Assembly (NCBI GenBank): GCA_015233935.1
Contig: JADFXB010000015.1
Span: 1 to 50,305 of the forward strand
Length of the DNA: 50,305 nt
Reading direction: 5' to 3'
From: Magnetococcales bacterium
GTDB lineage: Bacteria; Pseudomonadota; Magnetococcia; Magnetococcales; JADFXB01
Part shown: positions 17,018-28,000 of the stretch, one piece after another
How the letters are laid out: the number at the start of each line of letters is the position of its first letter
Position numbering within the stretch: position 1 is the first letter of the stretch
The notes under the pieces: model-generated
Seen by the model: the letters and a program-made list of their open reading frames with translations, nothing else
What the model was told of the DNA's origin: nothing
The model's database searches: none
Made by a program: the position numbers and the translations under genes

Positions 17018-18346
17018 ATGGAAGTGACCATCGAAGAAAAAGGGCAGTACGACCGATTGATGACCGTTACCCTGCCCGTTACCCGGGTGGCGGAACTCTA
17101 CAACAAAGAGCTGGATGCCCTGCTGCGTCATTCCAGAATCCCTGGCTTTCGCCCCGGTAAAGCTCCCCGCTCCCTGGTGGAAGCCAACTATCGGGACTAC
17201 CTGCAACAGGAACTCACCGAAAAATTAATCCGGGAAACCCTCACTCCCGCCCTTAAAGAAAATAATCTGCAAATGATCGGTACCCCCGATCTGGATCCAG
17301 ATCCCATCGATCCCAAAAATAATTTCGTCTATCGGGTCTCCCTGCAAATTTTTCCCGATGTGACCGCCGAAAACTATCAGGGCATGGAACTGCAACGCAC
17401 CCTCTACCAAGTCACCGACGCTGACGTGCAAGAGGTAGTCAACCGCATCCTGGAAAGCCACGCCAAATACGAACCCCGCGAAGGTCGGGAAGCCCAACTG
17501 GGCGACGAAGTCATGCTGGACTTCACCGGCTATATGGATGGGGAAGCCTTCCCCGGCGGAGCCGATACCAACTATCCCCTGCAACTGGGTAAAAAACGCT
17601 TCATCGGCGATTTTGAAGAACAACTGGTGGGCATGAAAGCTGGCGACTCCCGCACCGTGAAAGTCACCTTCCCGGATGGCTACGGCAATGCCAAACTGGC
17701 CGGTAAAGAAGCCACCTTTGAATGCACCATGCGGGAAGTGCGGGAAAGAATCCTCCCGGAAATGAACGATGAACTGGCCGTCAAGGCTGGCATGAAAGAA
17801 GGGGGCGTGGAAGCCCTGTTGGCCGGTATTCGCCAACAACTGGAAGAAGAAGCCAAAGAAACCACGGAAAAAGCAGTCAAACAGGTCATCTTCCAAAAAC
17901 TCCTGGAAGCCAACCCCATGCAACTGCCCAGTCAAATGGTGGACTACGAAATCTCCCAGTTGAAAGAATCCATCAAACGGGAGACCAAACGCCAAGGTGG
18001 CAATCCCGACGAAATGGACCTGGAAGCCCCCCGCTACCAAGAACAGTTGACCAAAAGTGCCCACGAACGGTTGGCCCTGGGTCTGCTGGTTGGCTCCATC
18101 GCCAGCCAACAAAATATCTCCGTCAGCGACCAACTGCTGGACGAAAAACTGCAATCCATCACCTCCCAATATGGTGAACATGCCAAGGCCATCGAAGATA
18201 TGATCCGTGGCAATAAAGACCGCATGGAAGAAATGCGGGGAACCCTGCTGGAAGGCCAAGTCATCCAATGGATCATTGATAACGGTCAGGTGAGCGATAC
18301 CACCCTGTCCTACGATCAAATCAAGCAGCAGCAAGAGGGAGTGTAA
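17018..18346 (+). CDS. tig: Trigger factor, ribosome-associated chaperone/peptidyl-prolyl isomerase
   Basis: A 442-residue protein. The N-terminal ribosome-binding domain carries [13 protein letters not shown] (the ribosome-docking loop). The FKBP-type isomerase domain follows from about 150 ([18 protein letters not shown]...), then the C-terminal chaperone arms. It binds nascent chains at the ribosome exit tunnel. ATG at 17018 has GGAAG 8 bases upstream. A TATACT at 16958-16963, just after tRNA-Leu, could be its -10. Two bases separate its stop from clpP, so folding and degradation functions are co-expressed. Confidence 0.96.
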   Translation: MEVTIEEKGQYDRLMTVTLPVTRVAELYNKELDALLRHSRIPGFRPGKAPRSLVEANYRDYLQQELTEKLIRETLTPALKENNLQMIGTPDLDPDPIDPKNNFVYRVSLQIFPDVTAENYQGMELQRTLYQVTDADVQEVVNRILESHAKYEPREGREAQLGDEVMLDFTGYMDGEAFPGGADTNYPLQLGKKRFIGDFEEQLVGMKAGDSRTVKVTFPDGYGNAKLAGKEATFECTMREVRERILPEMNDELAVKAGMKEGGVEALLAGIRQQLEEEAKETTEKAVKQVIFQKLLEANPMQLPSQMVDYEISQLKESIKRETKRQGGNPDEMDLEAPRYQEQLTKSAHERLALGLLVGSIASQQNISVSDQLLDEKLQSITSQYGEHAKAIEDMIRGNKDRMEEMRGTLLEGQVIQWIIDNGQVSDTTLSYDQIKQQQEGV

Positions 18347-18348
18347 TC

Positions 18349-18951
18349 ATGAACCTGGTGCCCATGGTCATCGAAACCACCAACCGGGGCGAACGGGCCT
18401 ATGACATTTACTCCCGTCTGCTCAAGGAACGGGTGGTCTTTCTGGTGGGTCCCATCCACGACGACATGGCCAATCTGGTCATCGCCCAATTGCTGTTTTT
18501 GGAAGCGGAAAATCCTGAAAAGGATATCCAACTCTACATCAACAGCCCCGGCGGCGTGGTCACCTCCGGCATGGCCATCTACGACACCATGCAGTTTATC
18601 CGCCCCGACGTAAGCACCCTGTGCCTGGGACAAGCCAGCAGCATGGGAGCCGTCCTGCTGGCCGCTGGAGCCAAAGGCAAACGTCTGGCCTTGCCCAACT
18701 CCCGCATCATGATCCACCAACCCCTGGGCGGCTTCCAGGGACAAGCCACCGATATCGAAATCCATGCCAGAGAAATTTTGCGCATGCGGGAACGTCTCAA
18801 TGAGGTGCTGGTCACACATACTGGGCAGCAAATGGAAAAAATTTCCAGAGATACCGAACGTGACTTTTTCATGAGCAGTTCCGAAGCCTGTGACTATGGA
18901 ATCGTTGACCGGCTGGTTGAACACCGGGATCCCCCTCCGCCAGAAAGTTGA
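18349..18951 (+). CDS. clpP: ATP-dependent Clp protease proteolytic subunit
   Basis: 200 residues with the full catalytic triad: S98 in GQASSMGA, H123 in [10 protein letters not shown] and D172 in DTERDFFM. It forms the tetradecameric peptidase chamber used by ClpX. The N-terminus starts directly at [10 protein letters not shown] without a long propeptide. Start lies 2 bases after the tig stop and clpX follows 258 bases downstream after a terminator-like hairpin. Confidence 0.97.
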   Translation: MNLVPMVIETTNRGERAYDIYSRLLKERVVFLVGPIHDDMANLVIAQLLFLEAENPEKDIQLYINSPGGVVTSGMAIYDTMQFIRPDVSTLCLGQASSMGAVLLAAGAKGKRLALPNSRIMIHQPLGGFQGQATDIEIHAREILRMRERLNEVLVTHTGQQMEKISRDTERDFFMSSSEACDYGIVDRLVEHRDPPPPES

Positions 18952-18989
18952 GCGGGTTTACGGCAAATGGCACTTTTGTAAGACCCCTT

Positions 18990-19020
18990 TCGCCCGGCCT
19001 GATACCCATCAGCCGGGCGA
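18990..19020 (+). terminator. Terminator between clpP and clpX
   Basis: TCGCCCGGCCTGAT and ATCAGCCGGGCGA form a 13-bp stem with one bulge and a short loop, followed by TTGTTT. It separates tig-clpP from clpX, implying clpX has its own promoter in 19021-19209. Confidence 0.7.
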
Positions 19021-19209
19021 TTGTTTGGAAAAAATGGGAATTTAACCAGCCAAGTTAAAAAAAAGCATGGACTTGGCGTTGGGAGTGACTAAGATATTCC
19101 ATGCCGATTTATCCAATGATGCAAAACGGCACGTTTCCACAGGTTGGCCGTATCCCGACTGAAGGTCCTTGCGACCCGTTTTTCAGCAGAAACGGCGAGG
19201 AGAGGTTCC

Positions 19210-20472
19210 ATGGCAAGTAAAAGTTCCGATTCCGGCAGCATGCTCTACTGTTCCTTCTGCGGAAAAAGTCAGCACGAAGCACGCAAACTCATCGCCGGCC
19301 CCTCGGTGTTCATTTGTGACGAATGTGTCGATTTGTGTAAAGATATCATTCGAGAAGAAAAGAAAGGGGATGTGGTCCACCGCCGTAAAAACGGCGTTCC
19401 CTCCCCCTCCCGCATCAAGCAAATCCTGGACGATTATGTCATCGGTCAGGAGCTTGCCAAAAAAATTCTGTCGGTGGCGGTGTACAACCACTACAAGCGG
19501 TTGGAAAACAACAAGGCTGGCAAAGATGAAGTGGAAATTGCCAAAAGCAATATACTGCTCATCGGTCCCACCGGATCCGGTAAAACCCTGTTGGCCCAAA
19601 CCCTGGCCCGCATCCTGGACGTGCCCTTCACCATTGCCGACGCCACCACCCTCACCGAAGCCGGTTATGTGGGTGAGGATGTGGAAAACATTCTCCTGCG
19701 CCTCATGCAGGCCGCCGACAACGATCTGGAAAAGGCCCAACGGGGCATCGTCTTCATCGATGAGGTGGACAAAATATCCCGCAAGTCGGACAACCCCTCC
19801 ATCACCAGAGACGTCTCCGGCGAAGGGGTGCAACAAGCCTTGCTGAAAATTATCGAAGGCACCGTGGCCGCCGTTCCTCCCCAAGGGGGTCGTAAACATC
19901 CCCAACAAGAATATTTGCAGGTGGATACCAGCAATATTCTCTTCATCTGCGGTGGAGCCTTCAGCGGTCTGGAAAAGGTCATCGAACGGCGTTCCGCCAA
20001 ACACCACGGGATCGGCTTCAACGCCGAGGTCAAAGTGGGTGGCAGCGAAGGCAAAATTAACGAACTGCTCCCCCTCCTGGAGCCGGAAGACCTGCTCCAA
20101 TACGGACTGATTCCCGAATTCATCGGTCGCCTGCCCGTGGTGGCGGTGCTGGAAGAGCTGGATCTGGAAGACTTGATCCGCATCCTCACCCAACCCCGTA
20201 ATGCACTGATCAAACAGTATCAACGGTTATTGGAACTGGAGAGCATCACCCTCAGCTTTACCGAAGATGCCCTCAAGGCGGTGGCCAACAAAGCCATCAA
20301 ACGCAAAAGCGGTGCCCGTGGTTTACGCGCCATTCTGGAAACCGCCCTCCTGGATCTGATGTTCAACGCCCCCACCATGAATGATGTGCGGGAGGTGGTG
20401 ATCAATCGAGAGGTGATCGAAAACCAGACCGAGCCGTTGCTCATTTACGGGGATGCCCATAAGGAAGCCTGA
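19210..20472 (+). CDS. clpX: ATP-dependent Clp protease ATP-binding subunit ClpX
   Basis: 420 residues. An N-terminal C4 zinc domain uses C14, C17, C36 and C39. The Walker A GPTGSGKT is at 119-126, Walker B is [10 protein letters not shown], and the pore and sensor motifs ([25 protein letters not shown]) are present. It unfolds substrates and feeds ClpP. ATG at 19210 is chosen with GAGGAGAGG just upstream; the open frame extends to 19144 but the family begins near this Met. Confidence 0.97.
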   Translation: MASKSSDSGSMLYCSFCGKSQHEARKLIAGPSVFICDECVDLCKDIIREEKKGDVVHRRKNGVPSPSRIKQILDDYVIGQELAKKILSVAVYNHYKRLENNKAGKDEVEIAKSNILLIGPTGSGKTLLAQTLARILDVPFTIADATTLTEAGYVGEDVENILLRLMQAADNDLEKAQRGIVFIDEVDKISRKSDNPSITRDVSGEGVQQALLKIIEGTVAAVPPQGGRKHPQQEYLQVDTSNILFICGGAFSGLEKVIERRSAKHHGIGFNAEVKVGGSEGKINELLPLLEPEDLLQYGLIPEFIGRLPVVAVLEELDLEDLIRILTQPRNALIKQYQRLLELESITLSFTEDALKAVANKAIKRKSGARGLRAILETALLDLMFNAPTMNDVREVVINREVIENQTEPLLIYGDAHKEA

Positions 20473-20523
20473 GAATCATGGGTTTTCGTTCCCCCCTCCA
20501 TGGAGTGGCAAGGATAAACAAGC

Positions 20524-22965
20524 ATGTTCAATTCTGATGCATCATCCGGCATTGTGCGGGTTCCGGTCCTGCCGTTGCGGGATATCGTGGTCTTTCCCTA
20601 TATGGTGGTTCCCCTTTTTGTCGGTCGCGAACGCACGGTACGTGCCCTGGATATGGTGGCAGGACGGGAAGAGGAGCGGCAAGTCCTGCTGGTTGCCCAG
20701 CGGGAAGCAGGGCAGGATGAACCGGAAGAGGCAGATGTCTATTCCATCGGCGTGATGGCCACCGTCCTGCAACTCTTGAAACTGCCCGACGGCACCTTCA
20801 AAGTATTGGTGGAAGGCGGTTCCCGCTATCGTATCCTGCGCTTTTTGCAAAAAGACCCCTTCTTTCAGGTGGAAGCCGCCCCGGTATTGGAAGAAGGCTA
20901 CGACGAAACCGCCGCCCAAGCCCTCATGCGCTCCGTTGTCAGCCAGTTTGAAGAATACTCCAAACTGGGACGCAAAATGCCCCCGGAAGTCCTCTCCAAC
21001 CTGCAAGCCCTGGATGACCCGGAACGACTGGCCGATACCGCCGCCGCCCACCTCAACCTGAAAGTTCCCGAAAAACAAGCCATCCTGGAAATGATCCAGG
21101 TCACCGAGAGGCTGGAACGCATCTATACGGTTCTGGAACAAGAACTGGACGTGATGCAGGTGGAAAAACGCATTCGTGGTCGCGTCAAACGGCAGATGGA
21201 AAAAAGCCATCGGGATTATTATCTCAATGAGCAAATGAAGGCCATCCAAAAAGAGTTGGGGGATCGGGATGAAGATTTCCGCGATGAACTCAACGAATTG
21301 GGCGAACGCATTGAAAACTGCAAAATGCCTGCTGAGGTGAAGAAAAAGGCAGAATCAGAGCTGAAAAAGCTCAAACAGATGGCCCCCATGTCAGCCGAAG
21401 CCACCGTGGTGCGCAACTATCTGGACTGGCTGGTCAGTCTGCCCTGGAACCGCCGTACCCGCTTGAAACATGACATTCGCCAGGCAGAAACCATTCTCAA
21501 CGAAGACCATTACGGTCTGGAGAAGGTCAAAGAACGCATCATCGAACACCTGGCGGTGCAACAAAAAGTCCGCAAAATTAAAGGCCCCATTCTCTGCCTG
21601 GTGGGACCGCCCGGCGTGGGTAAAACTTCCCTGGCCAAATCCATCGCCCGCGCTTCTGGCCGCAAATATGTGCGCATTTCTTTGGGTGGGGTGAGGGATG
21701 AGGCGGAAATTCGCGGCCATCGGCGCACCTATATCGGCTCCATGCCAGGCAAAATCATCCAATCCATGAAAAAGGCGGGCAGCAACAATCCCCTCTTTTT
21801 GCTGGATGAGATCGACAAGGTAGGTTCCGACGGACGCGGGGATCCCTCTTCCGCCTTGCTGGAGGTTCTCGACCCGGAACAAAACTGCGCCTTCAACGAC
21901 CATTATCTGGAGGTGGACTACGACCTTTCCAACGTCATGTTCATCACCACCGCCAACAGTCTCAATATTTCCCGTCCCTTGCTGGATCGCATGGAGGTCA
22001 TCCGGTTGGCAGGCTATACCGAAGAGGAAAAGGTGCGCATCGCCCGCCGTTACCTCCTTGGCCGCCAAATGAAGGCCAATGGCTTGCAAGAAGGAGAGTT
22101 CAGCCTTTCGGAAGCCGCCCTGCTGGAATTGATCCGCTTCTACACCAGAGAAGCAGGAGTGCGTAATCTGGAACGGGAAATTGCTACCCTCTGCCGCAAG
22201 ACCACCCGCGAGCTGCTGTTGGAGCCGGAGCGCAAAGGGGTCAATGTGGGGGTCAACAACCTGGTCAAATATTTGGGTGTACGTCGCTTTCGCTTTGACC
22301 TGGCCGAAGAAGAAGACCAAGTTGGGGTGGCCACCGGTCTGGCCTGGACCGAGGTGGGAGGAGAAATTCTCTCCGTGGAAGTCATGCAACTGGCCGGCAA
22401 GGGCAAAATTACCATCACCGGCAAGTTGGGTGACGTGATGCAGGAGTCGGCCCAGGCCGCCTTGACCTACGCCCGCTTCTGCGCCGAAGAGTGGGGGTTG
22501 ACCGACGAGGAATACTTCCAGAAAAAAGATTTTCACATCCATGTCCCGGAAGGGGCCACTCCCAAAGATGGCCCTTCCGCTGGCATCGCCCTGTGCACCG
22601 CCATCATCAGCCTGTTGACCGGCATCGCCGTCAAACGGGATGTGGCCATGACCGGGGAAATCACCTTGCGCGGTCGAGTCTTGATCATCGGTGGTCTCAA
22701 GGAAAAATTGCTGGCAGCCCACAGGGCACGCATTCGCAAAGTGTTGATCCCCATGGAAAATGTCAAAGATTTAAAAGAAGTGGCGGCGGGCGTCCTCAAG
22801 GAATTGGAGGTGGTTCCTGTCACCCATATGAACGAGGTGTTGAGTCATGCCCTGGTCTCCCCACCCCCCAAAGGCGTGCGGAGCCAAAAAAATCAATTAA
22901 TGACCAACGCCCTGGTAATGCAATCAGAAGCAACTACCTTGCAAACCCCCACGGTGACCCATTAA
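20524..22965 (+). CDS. lon: ATP-dependent protease La
   Basis: 813 residues in the usual order: LON substrate-binding N-domain ([19 protein letters not shown]), coiled-coil, AAA+ module with GPPGVGKTS near 360 and [21 protein letters not shown], and the peptidase domain with catalytic S685 in PKDGPSAG and K728 in [10 protein letters not shown]. It degrades damaged and regulatory proteins. Located 51 bases after clpX and followed, as in many proteobacteria, by an HU gene. Confidence 0.97.
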   Translation: MFNSDASSGIVRVPVLPLRDIVVFPYMVVPLFVGRERTVRALDMVAGREEERQVLLVAQREAGQDEPEEADVYSIGVMATVLQLLKLPDGTFKVLVEGGSRYRILRFLQKDPFFQVEAAPVLEEGYDETAAQALMRSVVSQFEEYSKLGRKMPPEVLSNLQALDDPERLADTAAAHLNLKVPEKQAILEMIQVTERLERIYTVLEQELDVMQVEKRIRGRVKRQMEKSHRDYYLNEQMKAIQKELGDRDEDFRDELNELGERIENCKMPAEVKKKAESELKKLKQMAPMSAEATVVRNYLDWLVSLPWNRRTRLKHDIRQAETILNEDHYGLEKVKERIIEHLAVQQKVRKIKGPILCLVGPPGVGKTSLAKSIARASGRKYVRISLGGVRDEAEIRGHRRTYIGSMPGKIIQSMKKAGSNNPLFLLDEIDKVGSDGRGDPSSALLEVLDPEQNCAFNDHYLEVDYDLSNVMFITTANSLNISRPLLDRMEVIRLAGYTEEEKVRIARRYLLGRQMKANGLQEGEFSLSEAALLELIRFYTREAGVRNLEREIATLCRKTTRELLLEPERKGVNVGVNNLVKYLGVRRFRFDLAEEEDQVGVATGLAWTEVGGEILSVEVMQLAGKGKITITGKLGDVMQESAQAALTYARFCAEEWGLTDEEYFQKKDFHIHVPEGATPKDGPSAGIALCTAIISLLTGIAVKRDVAMTGEITLRGRVLIIGGLKEKLLAAHRARIRKVLIPMENVKDLKEVAAGVLKELEVVPVTHMNEVLSHALVSPPPKGVRSQKNQLMTNALVMQSEATTLQTPTVTH

Positions 22966-23164
22966 TGGGCGAAAAAAATGATGAATTTTGCAGCAAGGCA
23001 ATTGCCAGTGGCTAAGGGGTAGGGTATAGTACAAGCGGTTGATAAAATGGGGAATCGATTCGTCCGCTGTACACGTTGTCTTCTGGGAGCAAAAAAAATC
23101 GTTTCAGGGCGAGCGTCAAGGCTGAAATGGGGGAAATTTTTGGTAGGGTCATTTCTGCCAACGC

Positions 23165-23194
23165 TTGACAACCAGGGTGCATGGTCGGTATAAG
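23165..23194 (+). promoter_or_regulatory. Sigma-70 promoter for the HU gene
   Basis: A perfect TTGACA (23165-23170) and TATAAG (23189-23194) with an 18-base spacer, 41 bases before the HU start. It explains the 269-base gap after lon and allows HU expression independent of lon. I see nothing else in 22966-23164. Confidence 0.65.
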
Positions 23195-23234
23195 CCCCTT
23201 AGTTAAAAAGCACTGTTTCAGGGGAGGTTTACGC

Positions 23235-23729
23235 ATGAATAAGACGGAACTGATTGATCAGGTGGCATCGGATGCCAGCCTTACCAAAGCCCAGGCAGGT
23301 GAGGCGGTGAACGCAGTATTGAATGCGGTTCAGAATGCTCTCAAAAAGGATGATTCGGTGGTCCTGGTGGGATTCGGCACCTTCTCCGTGGTGGAGCGGG
23401 CCAGCCGTACCGGACGCAATCCCCGGACCGGACAAACTATTACCATTCCCGAAGTGCGTATGCCCCGCTTCAAACCGGGTAAAGCTTTGAAGGATGCGGT
23501 AGAAAAAGTTAAAGAAGCAGCTCCGGCAGCTCCTGCCGCCAAAGCAGCCCCAGCCGCCAAGGCCGCACCCGCTGCCAAAGCAGCTCCTGCTGCCAAAGCA
23601 GCTCCTGCCGCCAAGGCCGCACCCGCCGCCAAAGCAGCCCCCGCTGCCAAGGCCGCACCGGCTCCTGCTCCTGCGCCTGCTCCCAAAGCTGCTGCCGCCC
23701 CTGCCAAAGGCAAAGCCAAAAAGGCTTAA
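23235..23729 (+). CDS. HU-family nucleoid protein with long Pro/Ala/Lys-rich tail
   Basis: The first 90 residues are a normal HU protein (MNKTELIDQVA...; GFGTFSVVERASRTGRNP; the DNA-wrapping arm and RFKPGKALKDAV). About 70 extra residues follow: seven exact PAAKAA hexapeptides, then a PAPAPAPAPK stretch and a basic end KGKAKKA. The tail resembles histone H1-like or Hc1-like tails and is expected to be disordered and cationic, likely altering DNA compaction. ATG at 23235 has GGGGAGG 7 bases upstream. Position after lon is conserved for hupB. Confidence 0.93.
   Translation: MNKTELIDQVASDASLTKAQAGEAVNAVLNAVQNALKKDDSVVLVGFGTFSVVERASRTGRNPRTGQTITIPEVRMPRFKPGKALKDAVEKVKEAAPAAPAAKAAPAAKAAPAAKAAPAAKAAPAAKAAPAAKAAPAAKAAPAPAPAPAPKAAAAPAKGKAKKA
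23532..23657 (+). repeat. 18-bp in-frame tandem repeat in the HU gene
   Basis: Seven 18-base units each encode PAAKAA. Third codon positions vary between units (AAA/AAG, GCC/GCT/GCA), so the repeats are under protein-level constraint rather than freshly duplicated. Unit number could vary between strains. Confidence 0.9.
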
Positions 23730-23784
23730 TGGGAGGTCGCCGAACAGGGTTGCATGTTGCAAGAGAAAGCTTTCGGTTCTTCAT

Positions 23785-23860
23785 GGGCGGATAGCTCAGC
23801 TGGGAGAGCATCGGCCTTACAAGCCGAGGGTCGCAGGTTCAAGCCCTGTTCCGCCCACCA
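23785..23860 (+). tRNA. tRNA-Val (anticodon TAC)
   Basis: 76 bases with encoded CCA. Acceptor GGGCGGA pairs with TCCGCCC, the anticodon loop CTTACAA carries TAC and the T loop is GTTCAAGCC. A tRNA-Val after hup is a common chromosomal order. Confidence 0.96.
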
Positions 23861-23885
23861 CCCTGAAACTTGGGGTATAAAGTCA

Positions 23886-23915
23886 AAAACGGCCACTCTC
23901 TCGAGTGGCCGTTTT
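23886..23915. terminator. Bidirectional terminator between tRNA-Val and the epimerase gene
   Basis: AAAACGGCCACTC-TCTC-GAGTGGCCGTTTT is a perfect 13-bp stem with A-run and T-run at its two ends, suited to stop transcription from both convergent units. Confidence 0.85.
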
Positions 23916-23923
23916 GCGTTATG

Positions 23924-24862
23924 TCAAACGTTGCCGTATACCGTATTGCGAATCATGGTATAACCCTTGATCAACTCCCCAATCCCCATGGCCAGGGAAA
24001 AAGCCGGTTTATAACCCGTGGCTTCAATCTTAGCGTTGGAGACGATATAGTTGCGCTTGTCCGGGTCTTCCCCAATGGGAGCCTCCACATAGACAAATTT
24101 GGGCAACTGCTTTTGAATCACCTGACACAATTCCAACTTGGACAGATTGGCGTCGGACAAACCCACGTTATAGGCATTGTTGCGCATGGTGGCAAAAGAG
24201 TCCATCCCATGCATGAAAGCGCGGGTCACATCCCGAATGTGAATATAGTTGCGCTTAAAGTGAGACTCAAACAAGACCACCGCCCGGTCGTTGACCGCCC
24301 GGTAGGTGAAATCGTTGACCAACAAGTCGATACGCATGCGTGGTGCCATGCCAAAAACAGTGGCCAACCGGAAACTGATGGAATTGTCCCGCTCCAACAA
24401 AGCCAACTCCACATCCAGCTTATCCTGAGCATAGCGGGAGATGGGTTTCAACGGGCTATTCTCGTCACAATAATTGTTGGCATCCCCCGAACCGTAGAAA
24501 CTGTTGGTGTTGGGCATGATCACCCATTGCTGGGGACTCAATGCACGAAACATGGCCATCACCGCATCTTTGTTGGTGGTGGTGGCCCCAATGGGATCCG
24601 CCTGGCAAAGGGGTGCCCCCACCAAAGCCGCCAAAGGAAAAACCACATCCGCCTGTTGATACAAGGAATTGGCCACCCGCTCATCCCGCACATCCCCCCG
24701 TACCAACTGAAATTGGGGATGGTAGCAAACATGGGCCAAAGAGTTCTGCCGAAACATAAAATTATCCAACACCGTCACCTGATGGCCTGCCTGCAACAAT
24801 TCGGGAACCAGGATCGATCCCAGATAGCCCGCCCCACCCGTCACCAATATCTTAAGTCCCAT
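23924..24862 (-). CDS. NAD-dependent epimerase/dehydratase (extended SDR)
   Basis: 312 residues. The N-terminal NAD-binding motif is KILVTGGAGYLGS, the acidic residue after strand 2 is in VLDNF, and the catalytic pair sits in a variant segment RYAQDKLDVE where the classic YxxxK reads Y-A-Q-D-K. It should act on a nucleotide-activated sugar (substrate unknown). ATG at 24862 has GGGAG about 10 bases upstream. It is divergent from the hybrid kinase at 25015 and lies 3.5 kb from the carbohydrate-like operon starting at 28382; a shared pathway is only inferred. Confidence 0.85.
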   Translation of the reverse strand: MGLKILVTGGAGYLGSILVPELLQAGHQVTVLDNFMFRQNSLAHVCYHPQFQLVRGDVRDERVANSLYQQADVVFPLAALVGAPLCQADPIGATTTNKDAVMAMFRALSPQQWVIMPNTNSFYGSGDANNYCDENSPLKPISRYAQDKLDVELALLERDNSISFRLATVFGMAPRMRIDLLVNDFTYRAVNDRAVVLFESHFKRNYIHIRDVTRAFMHGMDSFATMRNNAYNVGLSDANLSKLELCQVIQKQLPKFVYVEAPIGEDPDKRNYIVSNAKIEATGYKPAFSLAMGIGELIKGYTMIRNTVYGNV

Positions 24863-25014
24863 GTTCGTTGTGCTCCCTGATGGCTGATAGTCCAATGGTG
24901 GCAGCATACCCCGATTGCCTTTCCATCGCAAACTTCTGGTGATTTGATGAGTGGGATGATCTATAATGGGCATGCCAAATTTGCAGGAGTCAATTCCTTC
25001 AGGAGATAAGGGTC

Positions 25015-28000
25015 ATGCTTGTTCCCGGTGAACGCCAACCGGCAAATTCCCTGGTACAATGGGTGACCATTGGTGCAGTCTTTTCCCTGTTCGTCATCAT
25101 TGGTATCCACATCTACCTGGAATATCAACGGACCGAACAACGTGAAATTGATCGCCTTCTCATTCAAACCAAGGTGGTGTCAGGAAATTTAATTCGCCAG
25201 ATGGAATCGGCCAACCTGGCCATGGAATCCATCCGCAAGGAACTGCCCAACTGGCAAAAAAAGAGTGAAAATCAGCAATATGTTTATCAACTCCTAAAAA
25301 TATTATGTGATGCCATGCCTGGCATCCGAACCATCAATATTCTGGATGCCAATGGAATCATCATCGGTTCCAATCGAGCAGAGATCGTGAATAAGGATGT
25401 CAGCGCGCGAGACTATTTTAAATTAATTCGCAATTCCCCGGATGCCAAAACCCTCTACGTCTCGCCACCCTTTCACTCCCTGCTGGGAGCTTATGTCATC
25501 AATATTTCCCGCGCCCTTTTGAATGAAAAGGGCGAGTTTGCAGGAATCATCTCGGCTACCCTGGATCCCTCCTACTATCAACCCTTATTGGAATCTATTC
25601 ATTATGCTCCAGACATGTGGTCAGCCATTGCCCATTGGGATGGACAGGTCTTCCTGATCTCCCCACACCGGGAAGATGTGGCGGGAAAAAATTTGGATGT
25701 GCAAGGGAGCTTTTATCACCAACATAAAAACAGCCAACGTTCCACCTCCATTTTTAAAGGAAAAGCCTACATTACGGGGGAAGAGCGGTTGTTGATCCAC
25801 CACAAAGTCTATCCCAGCCATCTGAACATGGATAACCCCCTCAACGTGATCGTCAGTCGGGATCCGGATGGCGTCTTTGCAGCCTGGCGTAAGGATTCCT
25901 GGCTCCAAGGGGGATTGATCGGCCTGATAGGAATATTGGCCCTGAACGGGTTAAGGTTGCAACGTCGTCGCCAAGTGGCCCTGGAATCCTTTGCCGCCCA
26001 CCACCACCATATTTTGGATAGTGCCGGTGAGGGAATCATCGGTTTGGATAAAAATGGCACCATGGTCTTTCTCAACCAGGCCAGTCAAAAATGGTTGGGA
26101 TGGACCTTGCCAGAGGTGGTAGGAAAAGATTGCTCCCTGCTGGGAGAAAACTGGAGCAAAGTGGTCAAGGCCACATTGCAAGATGGCATCTCCCGTCATG
26201 TGGAACATGAGCGTTTTGTTCGTGATGATGGTTCAATTCTGCAAATTTCCTTCTCCATTACCCCCAGCGGGAGCGAAGGATTTAACGGTGGCGTCCTGGT
26301 CTTCAGCGATACCACCGCCCGCTTTGCCACCGAAATGGCTCTGCGACACAGCGAAGAACGCTTTCGCCGCATGGCCGACTCCCTGCCAGGGGTGATCTAT
26401 GATTATATCCTCCAGGCCAATGGCCAGGGTGGATTCCTCTATATCTCCGGAGGGTGCCGGGAAATGTTTGAGGTGGAACCCTACGCCTTAATCGCCGACA
26501 TGAACCTGTTCTGGAAAATGGTGCACCCCCAGGATCTTTTGCTCATTAAAATGGAGGAGTCCCGAAGCATCCTAAATAAAACAGATTTTTTTAGTGAAAT
26601 TCGCATAACAACCCCTTCCGGCAAAACCCGCTGGCTGCAAATCAGTGCCCGTCCCAAGCCAAGCCAATCTGGAAACGCCTTGGTGTGGAGCGGATTCATT
26701 TTTGACATTACCCCCCGTAAATTATTGGAAGAGGAGCTGTCCCTGGCCAGCATCTCCATCAACGCCTCTTCCGATGCGGTCTACTGGATGACCTCCGACT
26801 CCCGCATATTCCGGGTCAATCCAGCGGCCTGTCGCATGCTGGGCTATTCGGAAGAAGAACTGACCCGATTGACCATCACCCATGTGGACCCCTCCGTCAC
26901 AGAAGAGAGATGGCGTCATCATTGGGAGTATCTGAAAAACAACAAGGTGCAGTATCAGGAATCCATTCATCGGCGCAAAGATGGAATGGATGTGGAGATG
27001 GCCATTACCGCCAACCATGTGGAAATGGATGGGCAGGAATATGTGTGCGCCATCGTGCGGGATATCACCGACTGGAAACGACGCACCAAAGAGTTGGAAC
27101 GGGCCAGAGAGGCCGCCGAGGCCGCCAATCAGGCCAAAAGCGACTTTCTTGCCAATATGAGCCATGAAATTCGTACCCCCATGAATGCCATTCTGGGGAT
27201 GGCCGATCTGTTATGGGAAAGCGAACTGCAGGAGGAACAACGAAAATTTGTCCAGGTCTTTCGTTCGGCGGGGGAAAATCTCCTGGGAGTGATCAACGAT
27301 ATTTTAGACATTTCCAAGATTGAATCAGGCCAGTTGAATTTGGAGACCATTCCCTTTGATCCGGTACAGGAGATGGAGACGGTGTGCGAAATTATCGCCC
27401 CCCGCACCCATGCCAAGGGATTGCAACTGGTGCGGCATGTGCAACCAGAAGTTCCTCGTCTGGTGGGGGGCGATCCGGTGCGCTGGCGTCAAATTTTTTT
27501 GAACCTGCTGAGCAATGCGGTCAAGTTTACCGAAAAAGGGGTGATCCAATTCGATGTGGTCCTGCACCCCTCCCAATCCCACGAGACAAAGAGTCTGCTG
27601 TTTCGGGTGAGTGATACGGGCATTGGTATTACCAAGGAACGGTTGCCCACCATCTTTGACAGCTTCGTGCAGGCCGATTCTTCCATCACCCGTCGCTATG
27701 GGGGGACCGGTCTGGGGTTGGCCATTGTTAAACGATTGCTGGATCAAATGGGAGGCTCCATTCAGGTGGAAAGCCTGCCTGAAGTGGGAACCACCTTTGC
27801 CTTTTCCCTGCCTTTTGTCACCCTGGCCCCAGGCCAGGTGGACATTCACCCACCCCAGCGACCAGAGGTTAATAACCCGGCCTTGCAAGAGGAAACCTCC
27901 TGCTGGCGTATTTTATTGGTGGAAGATTCGGAGGATAATCGATTGTTGGTGGAAACCTACCTGAAAGATTTTCCCTGCCAATTGTATGTTTCCCATAATG

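Noticed and set aside
17225-18334. 369-codon open frame antisense to tig
   Set aside because: Phe/His/Gly-rich shadow of the trigger factor coding strand; no domain or start signal.
23330-23719. Ala/Gly-rich open frames antisense to the HU gene
   Set aside because: They mirror the GC-rich PAAKAA repeat; the sense frame has a strong promoter, a ribosome-binding site and a conserved HU domain.
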